Origin: Teichococcus aestuarii
Lineage (GTDB): Bacteria > Pseudomonadota > Alphaproteobacteria > Acetobacterales > Acetobacteraceae
Assembly: GCF_003116135.1 (NCBI RefSeq)
Contig: NZ_PDOA01000017.1
Span: forward strand, 25,919-89,918
Direction: 5' to 3'
DNA: 64,000 nt
The notes under the pieces are model-generated. The model worked only from the letters and a program-made list of their open reading frames with translations. It was not told the origin of the DNA and searched no databases. Each line of letters begins with the position of its first letter. The first letter of the stretch is position 1. Shown piece after piece: positions 8,431-16,946 of this stretch. The position numbers and the translations under genes were made by a program.

Positions 8431-8517
8431 TGCGCCGGGGGATCAGATAACTGGCGCCTTGCGCCGGGGGATCAGATAACTGGCGCCTTGCGCCAGGGGA
8501 TCAGATGACTGGCGCCC
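8431..8517. repeat. Three tandem copies of a 29-nt unit overlapping the dipeptidase stop codon
   Basis: Units at 8431-8459, 8460-8488 and 8489-8517 each run from TGCGCC through GATCAGAT(A/G)ACTGG to GCGCC(T/C). The first two are identical and the third differs at three positions; a partial fourth copy follows inside the gene. At each junction CTGGCGC, three bases and GCGCCAG form a hairpin. The third unit contains the dipeptidase stop codon, so the array looks like a duplicated gene end. Confidence 0.9.
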
Positions 8518-9913
8518 TGCGCCAGGGCGCGAAGGATGCCGCCTCCTGCTCGCCGAGGCGGGAGAGCAGGGCGGGCCAGCCGCGCAGCCCCTCTTCCAGC
8601 GAGGCGAGGCGGAAGAACTCGTTGGGCGCGTGCACATCCTCGTCCGGCATGGCGTAGCCGAACATCAGCGTGTCGATGCCCAGCATCTCCTGGAAGATGC
8701 CGGTGATGGGCAAGGTGCCGCCGATGCGCGCCCGCGCCGGGGCACGGCCCGCGGCCTCGCGCACCACCGCCTCGGCCGCCACGAGCAGCGGGTGCCCATC
8801 GGGCAGGGTGGAGGAGGGGGAGTTGCCGCCGGGCGGGCTGAATTCCAGCACCACCCCCTCCGGGCAATGCGCCTGGAGATGGTCCACGATACGCTGCCGC
8901 GCCGCGTCCGGGTCCTGCCCCGGCACCAGGCGGGCGGTGATCTTGGCATGGGCCTCGGCGGCGATGACGGTCTTGCTGCCGGCCCCGGTGTAGCCGCCCC
9001 ACATGCCGTTCACGTCGATCGAGGGGCGGAGGGTGGTGCGCTCCCGCACGCTGTAGAGCGGGTCGCCATGCGGCAGGGCCTGCGGGCCGGCGTAGAAGGC
9101 GGCCTCGTCTCCGGCCAGCTCCGCGGCATCCGCCCGGTCGCGGTTGGTCAGCGGCGTGGCGTCGCTGTCGAAGCCAGGCACCTGGATGCGGCCCTCGGCG
9201 TCGTGCAGCGTGGCGACGAGGCGGGCCAGCTCATGGATGGCGTTGCGCACGGCACCGCCATAGCGGCCGGAATGCATGTCCTTCCCCGCCGAGCGCAGCG
9301 TCACCTCCAGCTTGCACAGCCCGCGCGAGCCGGTGTTCAGCGTCGGGATCGTGGTGCTGGCGCGGCCGCCATCGGCCGAGAGCACGGCATCGGCCGCGAG
9401 CAGCTCCCGGTGCGCCTCGATGATGCGGCGGATGCTGGGGCTGCCCGTCTCCTCCTCGCCCTCCAGGAAGAACTTCACGTTGACCGGGCAGCCGCCCTCC
9501 ACCGCCAGGAAGGCGCCGATCGTCTCCACCGCGATGAGGGTGGAGCCCTTCACGTCCGAGGCGCCGCGGGCATAGAGCCGGCCGTCGCGGATGCTGGGCT
9601 CGAAGGGCGGCGTCACCCAAAGGTCGAGCGGATCCGGCGGCTGCACGTCGTAATGGCCATAGACGACGATCGTCGGCTTGCCGGGGGCGCCGAGCCATTC
9701 GCCATACACCGCCGGCTGGCCGCCGCCATCGAGCAGCCGGACATTCTGCAGCCCCAGCGCCTCCAGGCGTTGCAGCAGGAATTCCCGCGTGGCGCGCATC
9801 CCCTCGGCATAGGCCGGGTCGGTGCTGACGCTGGGCAGGCGCAGCAGCGCCATCAGGCGGTCGAGGATCGCATCCTTCTGCGCGACCAGATGGTCGGCGA
9901 CGGCTTGGCTCAT
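8501..9913 (-). CDS. M20 family metallopeptidase (dipeptidase)
   Basis: A 470-residue zinc dipeptidase of the M20/CNDP type. The metal and catalytic motifs are visible: YGHYDVQPPDP (His and Asp), GASDVKGS, then FFLEGEEETGS with the catalytic and metal-binding glutamates, and a C-terminal DEDVHAPNEFF with the last histidine. The family hydrolyses dipeptides or related small amides in the cytoplasm. The start is 27 nt downstream of the MBL gene, so it closes a four-gene minus-strand operon. The last few residues (RAPVI) and stop are encoded by the first copy of the 29-nt repeat. Confidence 0.9.
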   Translation of the reverse strand: MSQAVADHLVAQKDAILDRLMALLRLPSVSTDPAYAEGMRATREFLLQRLEALGLQNVRLLDGGGQPAVYGEWLGAPGKPTIVVYGHYDVQPPDPLDLWVTPPFEPSIRDGRLYARGASDVKGSTLIAVETIGAFLAVEGGCPVNVKFFLEGEEETGSPSIRRIIEAHRELLAADAVLSADGGRASTTIPTLNTGSRGLCKLEVTLRSAGKDMHSGRYGGAVRNAIHELARLVATLHDAEGRIQVPGFDSDATPLTNRDRADAAELAGDEAAFYAGPQALPHGDPLYSVRERTTLRPSIDVNGMWGGYTGAGSKTVIAAEAHAKITARLVPGQDPDAARQRIVDHLQAHCPEGVVLEFSPPGGNSPSSTLPDGHPLLVAAEAVVREAAGRAPARARIGGTLPITGIFQEMLGIDTLMFGYAMPDEDVHAPNEFFRLASLEEGLRGWPALLSRLGEQEAASFAPWRRAPVI

Positions 9914-9940
9914 CGTGTCACTCTTCTTCGTTGCTGTCGG

Positions 9941-10702
9941 TCACAGGGGCGCCACGAAGCCTTCGGCGCCGTCGCTCACGGCGGGGTCGTGCGAGGGGAT
10001 GACCAGCTCCGGCGCGTCGGCCAGGGCCAGCACGCGCTCGAAGGCGGCCAGCGCGTCGCCCACATGCCAGAGGGCGGGGAAGGGCACGCGCCGCTCCAGA
10101 TGCGCGCGCAGCGCCACCGTGTCGCTGGCCAGCACCATCCAGCCACGCGCCGTGCGGAGGCGGACGAATTGCAGCCCGTCCGTGTGGCCGCCCGCATGGT
10201 GCAGCTCGAGGCCGGGGAGCAGCTCCACCACCCCGTCATGCAGCGCCAGGCGCCCGGCATGGAGCAGCGCGGTGTGGGCGGCGATGTCCTCCGCCCGGTA
10301 GCCGGCGCGCAGCACGGCGTGGCGCATGGCGGGGCCGTTCACATAGGCCATTTCCCGCGCCTGCATATGGAAGGTGGCGGCGGGGAAGAGGCCGGGCTGC
10401 CCGGCATGGTCCCAGTGCAGATGCGTCTGCACCACATGCCGCACCGCGCCCGGCTCGACGCCGAGCCGCGCCATGGCGGCGGGCAGGGTGCCGTCGGTGG
10501 GCTTGCCGAAGGCGGCGCAGGTCTCGGGGCTGGCGGCGGTGTCCATCGCCACCCAGCCCTGCGGGCCGCGCAGCAGGTAGGCGTGGTAGGCGAAGGGCGT
10601 CGGCGCATCGCCGCCCGCCCCTCCGAGGAAGGTCTGCGCCGCGCGCCGCGCCGGATCGCTGGCGAAGCGGATGGCATAGGCCTGCCACACCGCGCCGCTC
10701 AT
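9941..10702 (-). CDS. MBL-fold metallo-hydrolase, lactonase-like
   Basis: A 253-residue metallo-beta-lactamase-fold hydrolase with the binuclear zinc motif THLHWDHAG, a later HHAGGHTDGLQ histidine and a VLASDTVAL aspartate, followed by a C-terminal VIPSHDP histidine. The layout resembles the AttM/N-acyl-homoserine lactonase group, which also includes general hydrolases. Its start overlaps the stop of the SDR gene (ATGA at 10699-10702), so the true N-terminus is MSGAVWQAYAI. The substrate is unknown; context with peptide uptake and a dipeptidase argues for a lactone or amide nutrient rather than quorum quenching. Confidence 0.87.
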   Translation of the reverse strand: MSGAVWQAYAIRFASDPARRAAQTFLGGAGGDAPTPFAYHAYLLRGPQGWVAMDTAASPETCAAFGKPTDGTLPAAMARLGVEPGAVRHVVQTHLHWDHAGQPGLFPAATFHMQAREMAYVNGPAMRHAVLRAGYRAEDIAAHTALLHAGRLALHDGVVELLPGLELHHAGGHTDGLQFVRLRTARGWMVLASDTVALRAHLERRVPFPALWHVGDALAAFERVLALADAPELVIPSHDPAVSDGAEGFVAPL

Positions 10703-11466
10703 GGCCGCTGCCCCATCAGCGAGAGCCCGCCATCCACCGTGACGGTGCTGCCGGTGACATAGGCCGCGAGGCCGCTGGCGAGGTAGAGGATGGCGCCCGC
10801 CACATCCTCCGGCGTGCCGGTGCGGCCGGCGGGGATGAGGGCGAGCTTCGCCGGGCGCCAGGCCGGGTCCTGCCGGGCGGCGCGGTTGAAGTCGGTCTCG
10901 ATGGTGCCGGGAGCGACGAGGTTCACCGTGATGCCATCGGGCGCCAGTTCCAGCGCCATCTGCCGGGCCAGCTGCATCAGCCCGCCCTTGGAACTGCCAT
11001 AGGCCACGAGGCCGGGATTGGGCATCCACTGGTTCACCGAGGAGGTGAAGACGATGCGCCCGCCCTGGCCCGCCGCCCGCATCAGCCCCGCCGCCTCCCG
11101 GGCGAGGGCGAAGGCGCCGCCGAGATTGACAGCGTGGACGCGGGCGAACTCGGCGTCCGTCGTCTCGGCGAGCGGCTTGCGCAGCAGCATCCCGGCATTG
11201 CTCACCAGGATGTCGAGGCCCCCCAGCGCCTCGGCCGCGCGGTGGGCGAGGCCGGCGGCCTGCGCCGTATCGCCGAGATCCGCCTGCAGCGCGGGGCCGC
11301 CGGTCCGTTCGGCAAGGGCGGCGGCGGCCTCCGGCTCGGCATGGTGGTGGATGGCCACGCGCGCGCCGGCCCCGGCCAGCAGCAGCGCCGCGGCGCGGCC
11401 GATGCCCTCCGTGCCCGCGCCCGTGACAAGGGCGCGCCGGCCCGAGAGATCGATGGCGAGCGACAT
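10699..11466 (-). CDS. SDR family NAD(P)-dependent oxidoreductase
   Basis: A 255-residue classical short-chain dehydrogenase/reductase. It has the cofactor motif TGAGTEGIG near residue 16, the NAG motif (LVSNAGML), and a catalytic Ser-Tyr-Lys set in FTSSVNQ...VAYGSSKGG; the C-terminus ends in the usual VTGSTVTVDGG. The start shares one base with the stop of the binding-protein gene (TGATG at 11464-11468), and its own stop overlaps the MBL gene, so all three are translationally coupled. The substrate is not evident. Confidence 0.9.
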   Translation of the reverse strand: MSLAIDLSGRRALVTGAGTEGIGRAAALLLAGAGARVAIHHHAEPEAAAALAERTGGPALQADLGDTAQAAGLAHRAAEALGGLDILVSNAGMLLRKPLAETTDAEFARVHAVNLGGAFALAREAAGLMRAAGQGGRIVFTSSVNQWMPNPGLVAYGSSKGGLMQLARQMALELAPDGITVNLVAPGTIETDFNRAARQDPAWRPAKLALIPAGRTGTPEDVAGAILYLASGLAAYVTGSTVTVDGGLSLMGQRP

Positions 11467-13091
11467 CAGCGGGCCGTGCTTCCCGCCGGGGTCACCTCGA
11501 TGGCGAGGGTCTCCTCGTCGGCGCGCGGGGTGAAGTCCACCTTGTCCGCGCGCCCCGCCCACACCGCCTCGAAGGTGAGGATAGGGATGATGAGGTTCTC
11601 GGCCATGGTCTGCTCCATCACCGTCTCCAGCAGGGCGCGGCGCTGGCCTTCGTCGAGGGTGCGGCGGGCGCGCTGGATCAGCCCGTCCAGCGCCGGGTTG
11701 CCGATGCCGGAGTAGTTGATGGCGCCGAGGCCGAGTTCCTTGTTCGGGGTATGCACCTGGCTGGTGAGGAAATAGCTGCTCTCGCCCGTCAGGCTGCCCC
11801 AGCCGGCGGCGTGCAGCGGCCATTCGCGCCGCGCGCGGGCGGGGAAGAAGGTGGCGCGCGGCTGGGCGTTGAGATCGACGCGGATGCCGGCGCGCTGCAA
11901 TTGCTGCGCCGCCGCCTCGCAGATCTTGCTGTCGTTGACGAAGCGGTCGTTCGGGCAGGCGAGGCTGGTCTGGAAGCCGTTGGGGTAGCCGGCCTCGCGC
12001 AGCAGGGCGCGGGCGCGCTCCAGGTCGAAGCGGGCGGGGGCGATTTTCTCCGAGTGGCCGAAGAAGCCCTGCGGCACCGCCTGGTTGGCCACGCGCGCGC
12101 GCCCTTCCATCAGCCGCTCGACGATGGCGGTGCGGTTGAGGGCGAGGGAGACGGCCTCGCGCACCTTCGGGTCCTTCCACGGGTTCTTCGCCAGCGGCTG
12201 CCCCTGCGCGTCCCGCGTGCCGGCGAGCGGCTCCTTCTCCAGCTCGGGGAACAGCATGTAGACATAGGCGGAGGGGCCGCTGAACACGCGCAGCCGCCGC
12301 GCGCCCTCGGTCTTCTCCAGCCGCGCCACGTCCTGCAGCGGCACGGCGTTGATGAAGTCCACATCGCCGGCCAGCAGGGCGCCGACGCGCGCGCCATCGC
12401 TCGGGATGGGGCGGAAGGTGACGCGCGACCAGGCGGGCGCCGTGCCGTGATAGGAGGCGTTGCGCTCCAGCACCAGCGGCTGCCCCGGCTGCCAGGAGGC
12501 CAGGCGATAGGGCCCGGTGCCGATCGCCGCCGCGCCGCTGTTGAACTCGCCCGTGCTGCGCACCCCCTTGGCCGAGGAGAGGATGAAGATGTTGGAGAGG
12601 TTGACCGGCAGCAGCGGCACCGGCCCGTCGGTGAGGAAGCGCACCGTGCGGGCATCGACCACCTGCACCTCGCGGATGCCCTGGATGTAGGTGGCGTAGC
12701 TGTTCGGGTTGCCCTGCACGCGCGTCACGCGCTCGATGGTGAAGCGCACATCCTCGGCGGTCAGCGTGCTGCCGTCGTGGAAGGTGACGCCCTCGCGCAG
12801 GCGGAACTCCCAGGTGGTGTCGTCCACCGCCTTCCAGGATTCCGCCAGCGACGGGCGGAGCTGGAGCGACGGATCGCGCGAGAGCAGCGTGTCGTAGATG
12901 TTGCGCAGCGCCGAGGTGTTGGTGCCGAGCAGGTTGAACTGCGGGTCCATCGTGCCCGGCTCGCCCTGCATGCCGATGGTCAGGCTCTGCGCCGCGCCCT
13001 GGGCCGCCGCTTCCTGGGTGGCGGCGAGGCCGAGCACGGCGGCGGCGGCGAGAAGGGCGGGCAGGGGACGGGGCGTGCGGGTGTGGCGCAT
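11466..13091 (-). CDS. ABC transporter substrate-binding protein, peptide/solute family 5
   Basis: A 541-residue periplasmic binding protein of the DppA/OppA family. The N-terminus has a signal peptide (about residues 1-31, ending ATQEAAAQG), then the family entry MQGEPGTMDPQFN, LRNIYDTLLSRDP, WEFRLREGVTFHDGS and ALNRTAIVERL. It binds peptides or related solutes for import. It is the first gene of the minus-strand operon with SDR, MBL and M20 genes. No permease or ATPase gene is in the window, so it must use a transporter encoded elsewhere. Confidence 0.92.
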   Translation of the reverse strand: MRHTRTPRPLPALLAAAAVLGLAATQEAAAQGAAQSLTIGMQGEPGTMDPQFNLLGTNTSALRNIYDTLLSRDPSLQLRPSLAESWKAVDDTTWEFRLREGVTFHDGSTLTAEDVRFTIERVTRVQGNPNSYATYIQGIREVQVVDARTVRFLTDGPVPLLPVNLSNIFILSSAKGVRSTGEFNSGAAAIGTGPYRLASWQPGQPLVLERNASYHGTAPAWSRVTFRPIPSDGARVGALLAGDVDFINAVPLQDVARLEKTEGARRLRVFSGPSAYVYMLFPELEKEPLAGTRDAQGQPLAKNPWKDPKVREAVSLALNRTAIVERLMEGRARVANQAVPQGFFGHSEKIAPARFDLERARALLREAGYPNGFQTSLACPNDRFVNDSKICEAAAQQLQRAGIRVDLNAQPRATFFPARARREWPLHAAGWGSLTGESSYFLTSQVHTPNKELGLGAINYSGIGNPALDGLIQRARRTLDEGQRRALLETVMEQTMAENLIIPILTFEAVWAGRADKVDFTPRADEETLAIEVTPAGSTAR

Positions 13092-13201
13092 GGGGCAGCC
13101 TTTGCGGCAGGGAAGGCCAATATCGGGCGCGCAACGCGGCGGCCTGTCAATCGGTGCGTAACCGTCTTGACGCGGCGCGCCATCCTGCGACCCTCCGCGC
13201 C

Positions 13202-14194
13202 ATGCGCATCCATGTCCAGAACCCCGCCGACGAGACCGTCTTCCCCATCACGCCGCAGCAATGGGACGCGGCCATCGCGCGCGCGCCCGACATGGCGGAT
13301 CTCCAGGTGAGCTTCGCCTCGGACGATGCCGGCTTCGCCGCCGCCATGGCCGATGCCGAGGCCATCGTCACCTGGACGAAGGTGGTGCACCAGCGCTTCC
13401 CGAAGGGTGCGCTGCCCGGCGTGGCGCCGAAGCTGCGCACCATCTTCTGCACCTCGGCCGGGCTGGACCGCCTCGCGCCCTTCGACTGGCTGCCGGAGCA
13501 GATGACGCTGCTGAACAACCGCGGCACCCATGCCGCCAAGGCGGGCGAGTTCGGCATCATGGCGCTGCTGATGCTGGCCAACCATGTGCCGTGGTTCGCG
13601 CATGACGCGCGCCAGGGGCAGTGGGCGCCGCGCTTCGCCTCCGTGCTTGCGGGGCGCACCGTCTGCGTGGTGGGCCTTGGCTCGCTCGGCGGCGCGGTCG
13701 CCGCGCGGGCGAAGCAGTTCGGCATGCATGTCATCGGCGTGCGCAGCAGCGCCACCCCGCACGAGTCGTGCGACGAGGTGGTGGCGCAGAGCGATATCGA
13801 TTCCGTGCTGCCGCGCGCCGAGTTCCTGCTGCTTGCCTGCCCGCTGACGCCGCAGACGCGCGGCATGATCGACGCCCGCCGCCTCGCCCTGCTGCCGCGC
13901 GGTGGCAAGGTGGTGAATATCGGCCGCGGCGCGCTGTGGGACCAGGACGCGGTGTGCGACCTGCTGGAGAGCGGCCATCTCGGCGGCGCCGTGACCGACG
14001 TGGCGGTGCCCGAGCCGCTGGCGCCCGAAAGCCGGCTGTGGCGCACGCCGGGCCTGTTCGTCACGCCGCACATGTCGTCCGACGACCCGGCCACCTACAA
14101 CGACCGCAGCCTGGACATCTTCTTCGAGAATCTGCGGGCGGCGCGCGCCGGCCAGCCCATGCCCAACCGGGTGGTCCCGGACCGGGGCTACTGA
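13202..14194 (+). CDS. D-2-hydroxyacid dehydrogenase, NAD-binding
   Basis: A 330-residue member of the D-isomer 2-hydroxyacid dehydrogenase family. Motifs in order are CTSAGLDRLAPFDW, VVGLGSLGGAVAARAKQFGMHVIGVR (Rossmann glycines), ACPLTPQTRGMIDARRL, VNIGRGALWDQ and the C-terminal TPHMSSDDP with the catalytic histidine. It reduces or oxidises 2-oxo/2-hydroxy acids in the cytoplasm. I start at the ATG at 13202 (MRIHVQNPADE); the upstream ATG at 13154 adds 16 residues without homology. It diverges from the binding-protein operon, with 110 nt shared between the starts, so the two may be co-regulated. Confidence 0.9.
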   Translation: MRIHVQNPADETVFPITPQQWDAAIARAPDMADLQVSFASDDAGFAAAMADAEAIVTWTKVVHQRFPKGALPGVAPKLRTIFCTSAGLDRLAPFDWLPEQMTLLNNRGTHAAKAGEFGIMALLMLANHVPWFAHDARQGQWAPRFASVLAGRTVCVVGLGSLGGAVAARAKQFGMHVIGVRSSATPHESCDEVVAQSDIDSVLPRAEFLLLACPLTPQTRGMIDARRLALLPRGGKVVNIGRGALWDQDAVCDLLESGHLGGAVTDVAVPEPLAPESRLWRTPGLFVTPHMSSDDPATYNDRSLDIFFENLRAARAGQPMPNRVVPDRGY

Positions 14195-14207
14195 GGGGCG
14201 GGTGGAA

Positions 14208-14231
14208 CCGGGGCCCGCGCGCGGGCCCCGG
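14208..14231. terminator. Perfect 24-nt palindrome between convergent genes
   Basis: A fully self-complementary CCGGGGCCCGCG... sequence fills the gap between the hydroxyacid dehydrogenase and gpt. No clear T-run is present, but position and strength fit a bidirectional terminator. Confidence 0.65.
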
Positions 14232-14243
14232 ACTGGCGGTGGC

Positions 14244-14723
14244 CTATTTCGGCACCGCCGAGCGCGCGATGGGGGCGATGAACTGCGGCTCGGTGTCCCA
14301 GGGGAACAGGATCCAGGTGTCCTGGCTCACCTCGGTGATGTAGGTGTCCACCAGCGGGTTGCCGGCGGGCTTGGCATAGACGGTGGCGAAGTGGGCCTTG
14401 GGCAGCAGGCCGCGCACCACGCGCAGCGTGGTGCCGGTGTCCACCAGGTCGTCCAGCACCAGCCAGCCCTCGCCATCGCCGGCGGCGACGGGCGGCTTGG
14501 CCACCTGCGGCTCGCCGCGCACCTCCTCGTCATAGGTGATGATGGAGACGCTCTCGATCATCCGGCAATCCAGCTCGCGCGCCACGATGGCGGCGGGGAT
14601 CAGCCCGCCACGCGTGATGGCGACGATGCCCTTCCACGGGCCCTTCTCGACCAGCCGCCAGGCCAGGGCCTTGCTGTCTCGGTGAAGCTGGTCCCAGCTG
14701 ACGGTGTAGTAGCGCGGCGCCAT
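14244..14723 (-). CDS. gpt: Xanthine-guanine phosphoribosyltransferase
   Basis: A 159-residue purine salvage enzyme that transfers the phosphoribosyl group from PRPP to guanine or xanthine. The PRPP-binding motif [16 protein letters not shown] sits near residue 86-101, with the [20 protein letters not shown] loop before it and WILFPWDTE near the C-terminus, as in the E. coli enzyme. Length matches the family. The start is three bases downstream of the stop of the csaA-like gene, which implies one transcript. Confidence 0.93.
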   Translation of the reverse strand: MAPRYYTVSWDQLHRDSKALAWRLVEKGPWKGIVAITRGGLIPAAIVARELDCRMIESVSIITYDEEVRGEPQVAKPPVAAGDGEGWLVLDDLVDTGTTLRVVRGLLPKAHFATVYAKPAGNPLVDTYITEVSQDTWILFPWDTEPQFIAPIARSAVPK

Positions 14724-14726
14724 GGT

Positions 14727-15074
14727 TCAGAACATCCTGCCGCCATTCGGGACGGCGAAATCGGGTCGGAGCAGCACCACCGCGCCCTCCGGGTCCGGCA
14801 GGCCCAGGGTCAGGACCTGGCTCTCGAACCCGGCGATGCGGCGGGGCGGGAAGTTCACCACGCAGAGCACCTGGCGGCCGATCAGCTTGTCCGGCGTGTA
14901 GTGCACGGTGATCTGCGCCGAGGAGCGGCGGATGCCGAGTTCCGGGCCCAGGTCGATCTCCAGCCGGAAGGCCGGCTTGCGCGCCCCCTCCAGGGGCTGC
15001 GCATCGACCACGGTGCCGACACGGATGTCGAGGCGGTCGAAATCTTCGATCGTCGCGGTGGCTTCCATCTCCAT
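14727..15074 (-). CDS. csaA: tRNA-binding domain protein, CsaA-like
   Basis: A 115-residue stand-alone EMAP/OB-fold tRNA-binding protein. The sequence IEDFDRLDIRVGTV is the family start, followed by AFRLEIDLGPELGIRRSSAQIT and the C-terminal VVNFPPRRIAGFESQVLTLG. CsaA binds tRNA and has been linked to chaperone and secretion functions in Bacillus. I chose the ATG at 15074 (MEMEATATIED); ATG at 15068 is equally possible, and the longer 15113 start adds only a proline stretch. It is upstream of gpt in a two-gene unit and diverges from the GGT-like gene. Confidence 0.88.
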   Translation of the reverse strand: MEMEATATIEDFDRLDIRVGTVVDAQPLEGARKPAFRLEIDLGPELGIRRSSAQITVHYTPDKLIGRQVLCVVNFPPRRIAGFESQVLTLGLPDPEGAVVLLRPDFAVPNGGRMF

Positions 15075-15271
15075 CCGATAGCGCAGCGGGGGCGGCGGTG
15101 GAAGTGGCCGCATTTACGCGGCGCGCCAGCCGTGCCAGCGTCAGCGCCCCGCGAGAGGCCGCCGAGGCCCGGCCGATGGAATGCTGCGCCGCGAAAGGCG
15201 CGCCGCCCATCCCCGGGCGCCGGCGGCCTCTCCCCCTGCCCATCGACGTTTTCGCTTCCGTAAGGACCATC

Positions 15272-16879
15272 ATGCGCGACTTCCACGCCCCCGGCCGCAG
15301 CCCCGTCCTGGCCACGCATGGCATGGCCGCCACCTCCATGCCGGCGGCCACCCTCACCGCCATCGACATCCTGCGCCAGGGCGGCAACGCGCTGGACGCG
15401 GCCATCGCCGCCTGCGCCGTGCTGGCGGTGATCGAGCCGCAATCCACCGGCATCGGCGGCGACAATTTCTGCCTCTACGCGCCCGCCGGCACGGGGCAGG
15501 TGATCGCCATGAACGGCTCCGGCCGGGCGCCGGCCGGCGCCACGCCGGAGAAGCTGCGCGCCGATGGCCTCACCGCCATGTCCGCCACCTCGGCCCATTC
15601 GGTGACGGTGCCGGGCGCCATCTCCGCCTGGGAGAAGCTGAACAAGGCGCATGGCAAGCTCAGCCTGGCGCAGATCCTGGCGCCCGCCATCAGGATCGCC
15701 GAGGAAGGCCACCCCGTGCATGCCCGCGTGGCGAGCGACTGGGAATCGGCGGCGCCCAAGCTGGGCAAGCAGGCGGCCGCCGCGCGCCGCTTCCTGAAGG
15801 ACGGCAAGCCCTACGCCATCGGCGACCGCTTCGCCCAGCCGGAGCTGGCCCGCACGCTGCGCGCCATCGGCGAGCGCGGCGCGAAGGCCTTCTATGAGGG
15901 CGAGATCGCGGCCGACATGGTGGCGACGCTGCGCGCCGCCGGCGGCACCCACACCGAGGCCGACTTCGCCGCCGGGCTGGACGTGGCCGAGTTCGTCACG
16001 CCGATCCAGACGCGCTGGAAGGGCCTCGACATCTTCCAGTGCCCGCCGAACGGCTCCGGCCTGCTGGTGCTGCAGATGCTGGGCGTGCTCGGCCAGTGTG
16101 AGACGCCGGAGCAGGGGCCGCTCTCCACCGAGCGGCTGCACCGCCACATCGAGGCGGCGCGCCTCGCCTACCGCGACCGCGATGGCTTCCTGGCCGATCC
16201 CTCGCAGGTCGAGGTGCCGGTGGCGAAGCTCACCAGCGACGAGTACACGCGCAAGCTGCGCGCGCTGATCCGCGACGACGCGGCGATGCCCGAGCTGCCG
16301 CCCGCCGGCATGGCCGAGATGCTGCCGAAGCACCGGGACACGGTGTATCTCTGCGTCGTCGACGCCGACGGCAACGCCTGCTCCTTCATCAACTCGCTGT
16401 TCGAGAGCTTCGGCTCCGGCCTGCTGGCCGAGAAGAGCGGCGTGATGCTGCACAACCGCGGCTTCGGCTTCCGCCTGGAGGAAGGCCACCCGAACTGCAT
16501 CGCGCCGAACAAGCGGCCGATGCACACCATCATCCCCGGCATGGTGATGCAGGATGGCCGCGCCATCATGCCCTATGGCGTGATGGGCGGGCATTTCCAG
16601 CCGATGGGGCAGACGCTGTTCCTGTCCAACCACTTCGAGTTCGGCCTCGACGTGCAGGCGGCGCTCGATCTGCCGCGCCTCTTCCCCTACCAGGGCAAGG
16701 TGCAGGTGGAACGCGGCGTCCCGGCCTCGGTCATCGACCGGCTGAACCGGCTGGGCCACAGCTGCGAGCTGATCGACAAGCCGCATGGCGGCGGCCAGGC
16801 GATCCTGATCGACCATGCGCGCGGCGTGCTGATCGGCGGCTCCGACCCCCGCAAGGATGGCTGCGCGCTCGGCTATTGA
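15272..16879 (+). CDS. Gamma-glutamyltransferase family protein
   Basis: A 535-residue N-terminal nucleophile hydrolase related to gamma-glutamyltranspeptidase and acylases. The N-terminal region shows HGMAATSMPAAT and the GGNALDAAIAACAVLAVIEPQSTGIGGDNF motif. The predicted self-cleavage and catalytic threonine is T357 in HRDTVYLCVVDADGNACSFI. I see no clear signal peptide at the chosen start (ATG 15272, after TAAGGA), so it may be cytoplasmic, unlike classical periplasmic GGT. The next gene is an amidase 67 nt downstream, which suggests joint use of amide-type nutrients. Substrate is unknown. Confidence 0.88.
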   Translation: MRDFHAPGRSPVLATHGMAATSMPAATLTAIDILRQGGNALDAAIAACAVLAVIEPQSTGIGGDNFCLYAPAGTGQVIAMNGSGRAPAGATPEKLRADGLTAMSATSAHSVTVPGAISAWEKLNKAHGKLSLAQILAPAIRIAEEGHPVHARVASDWESAAPKLGKQAAAARRFLKDGKPYAIGDRFAQPELARTLRAIGERGAKAFYEGEIAADMVATLRAAGGTHTEADFAAGLDVAEFVTPIQTRWKGLDIFQCPPNGSGLLVLQMLGVLGQCETPEQGPLSTERLHRHIEAARLAYRDRDGFLADPSQVEVPVAKLTSDEYTRKLRALIRDDAAMPELPPAGMAEMLPKHRDTVYLCVVDADGNACSFINSLFESFGSGLLAEKSGVMLHNRGFGFRLEEGHPNCIAPNKRPMHTIIPGMVMQDGRAIMPYGVMGGHFQPMGQTLFLSNHFEFGLDVQAALDLPRLFPYQGKVQVERGVPASVIDRLNRLGHSCELIDKPHGGGQAILIDHARGVLIGGSDPRKDGCALGY

Positions 16880-16946
16880 GGGAATGGCTGCGCGGCGGGC
16901 CGCCGCGCAGCCCCTTGCCTGGACCGGATGAAAAGGAGCCTGCCGC

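Noticed and set aside
8431..8530. The 29-nt repeats as a CRISPR array
   Set aside because: The copies are directly adjacent without spacers and overlap a gene end.
9941..10702. The MBL gene as a quorum-quenching lactonase
   Set aside because: The zinc motif is shared by many hydrolases and no quorum-sensing genes are present; context favours nutrient use.
9941..11029. A longer MBL protein beginning inside the SDR gene
   Set aside because: The extra N-terminus is an off-frame reading of the SDR gene. ATG 10702 overlaps the SDR stop and gives the family N-terminus.
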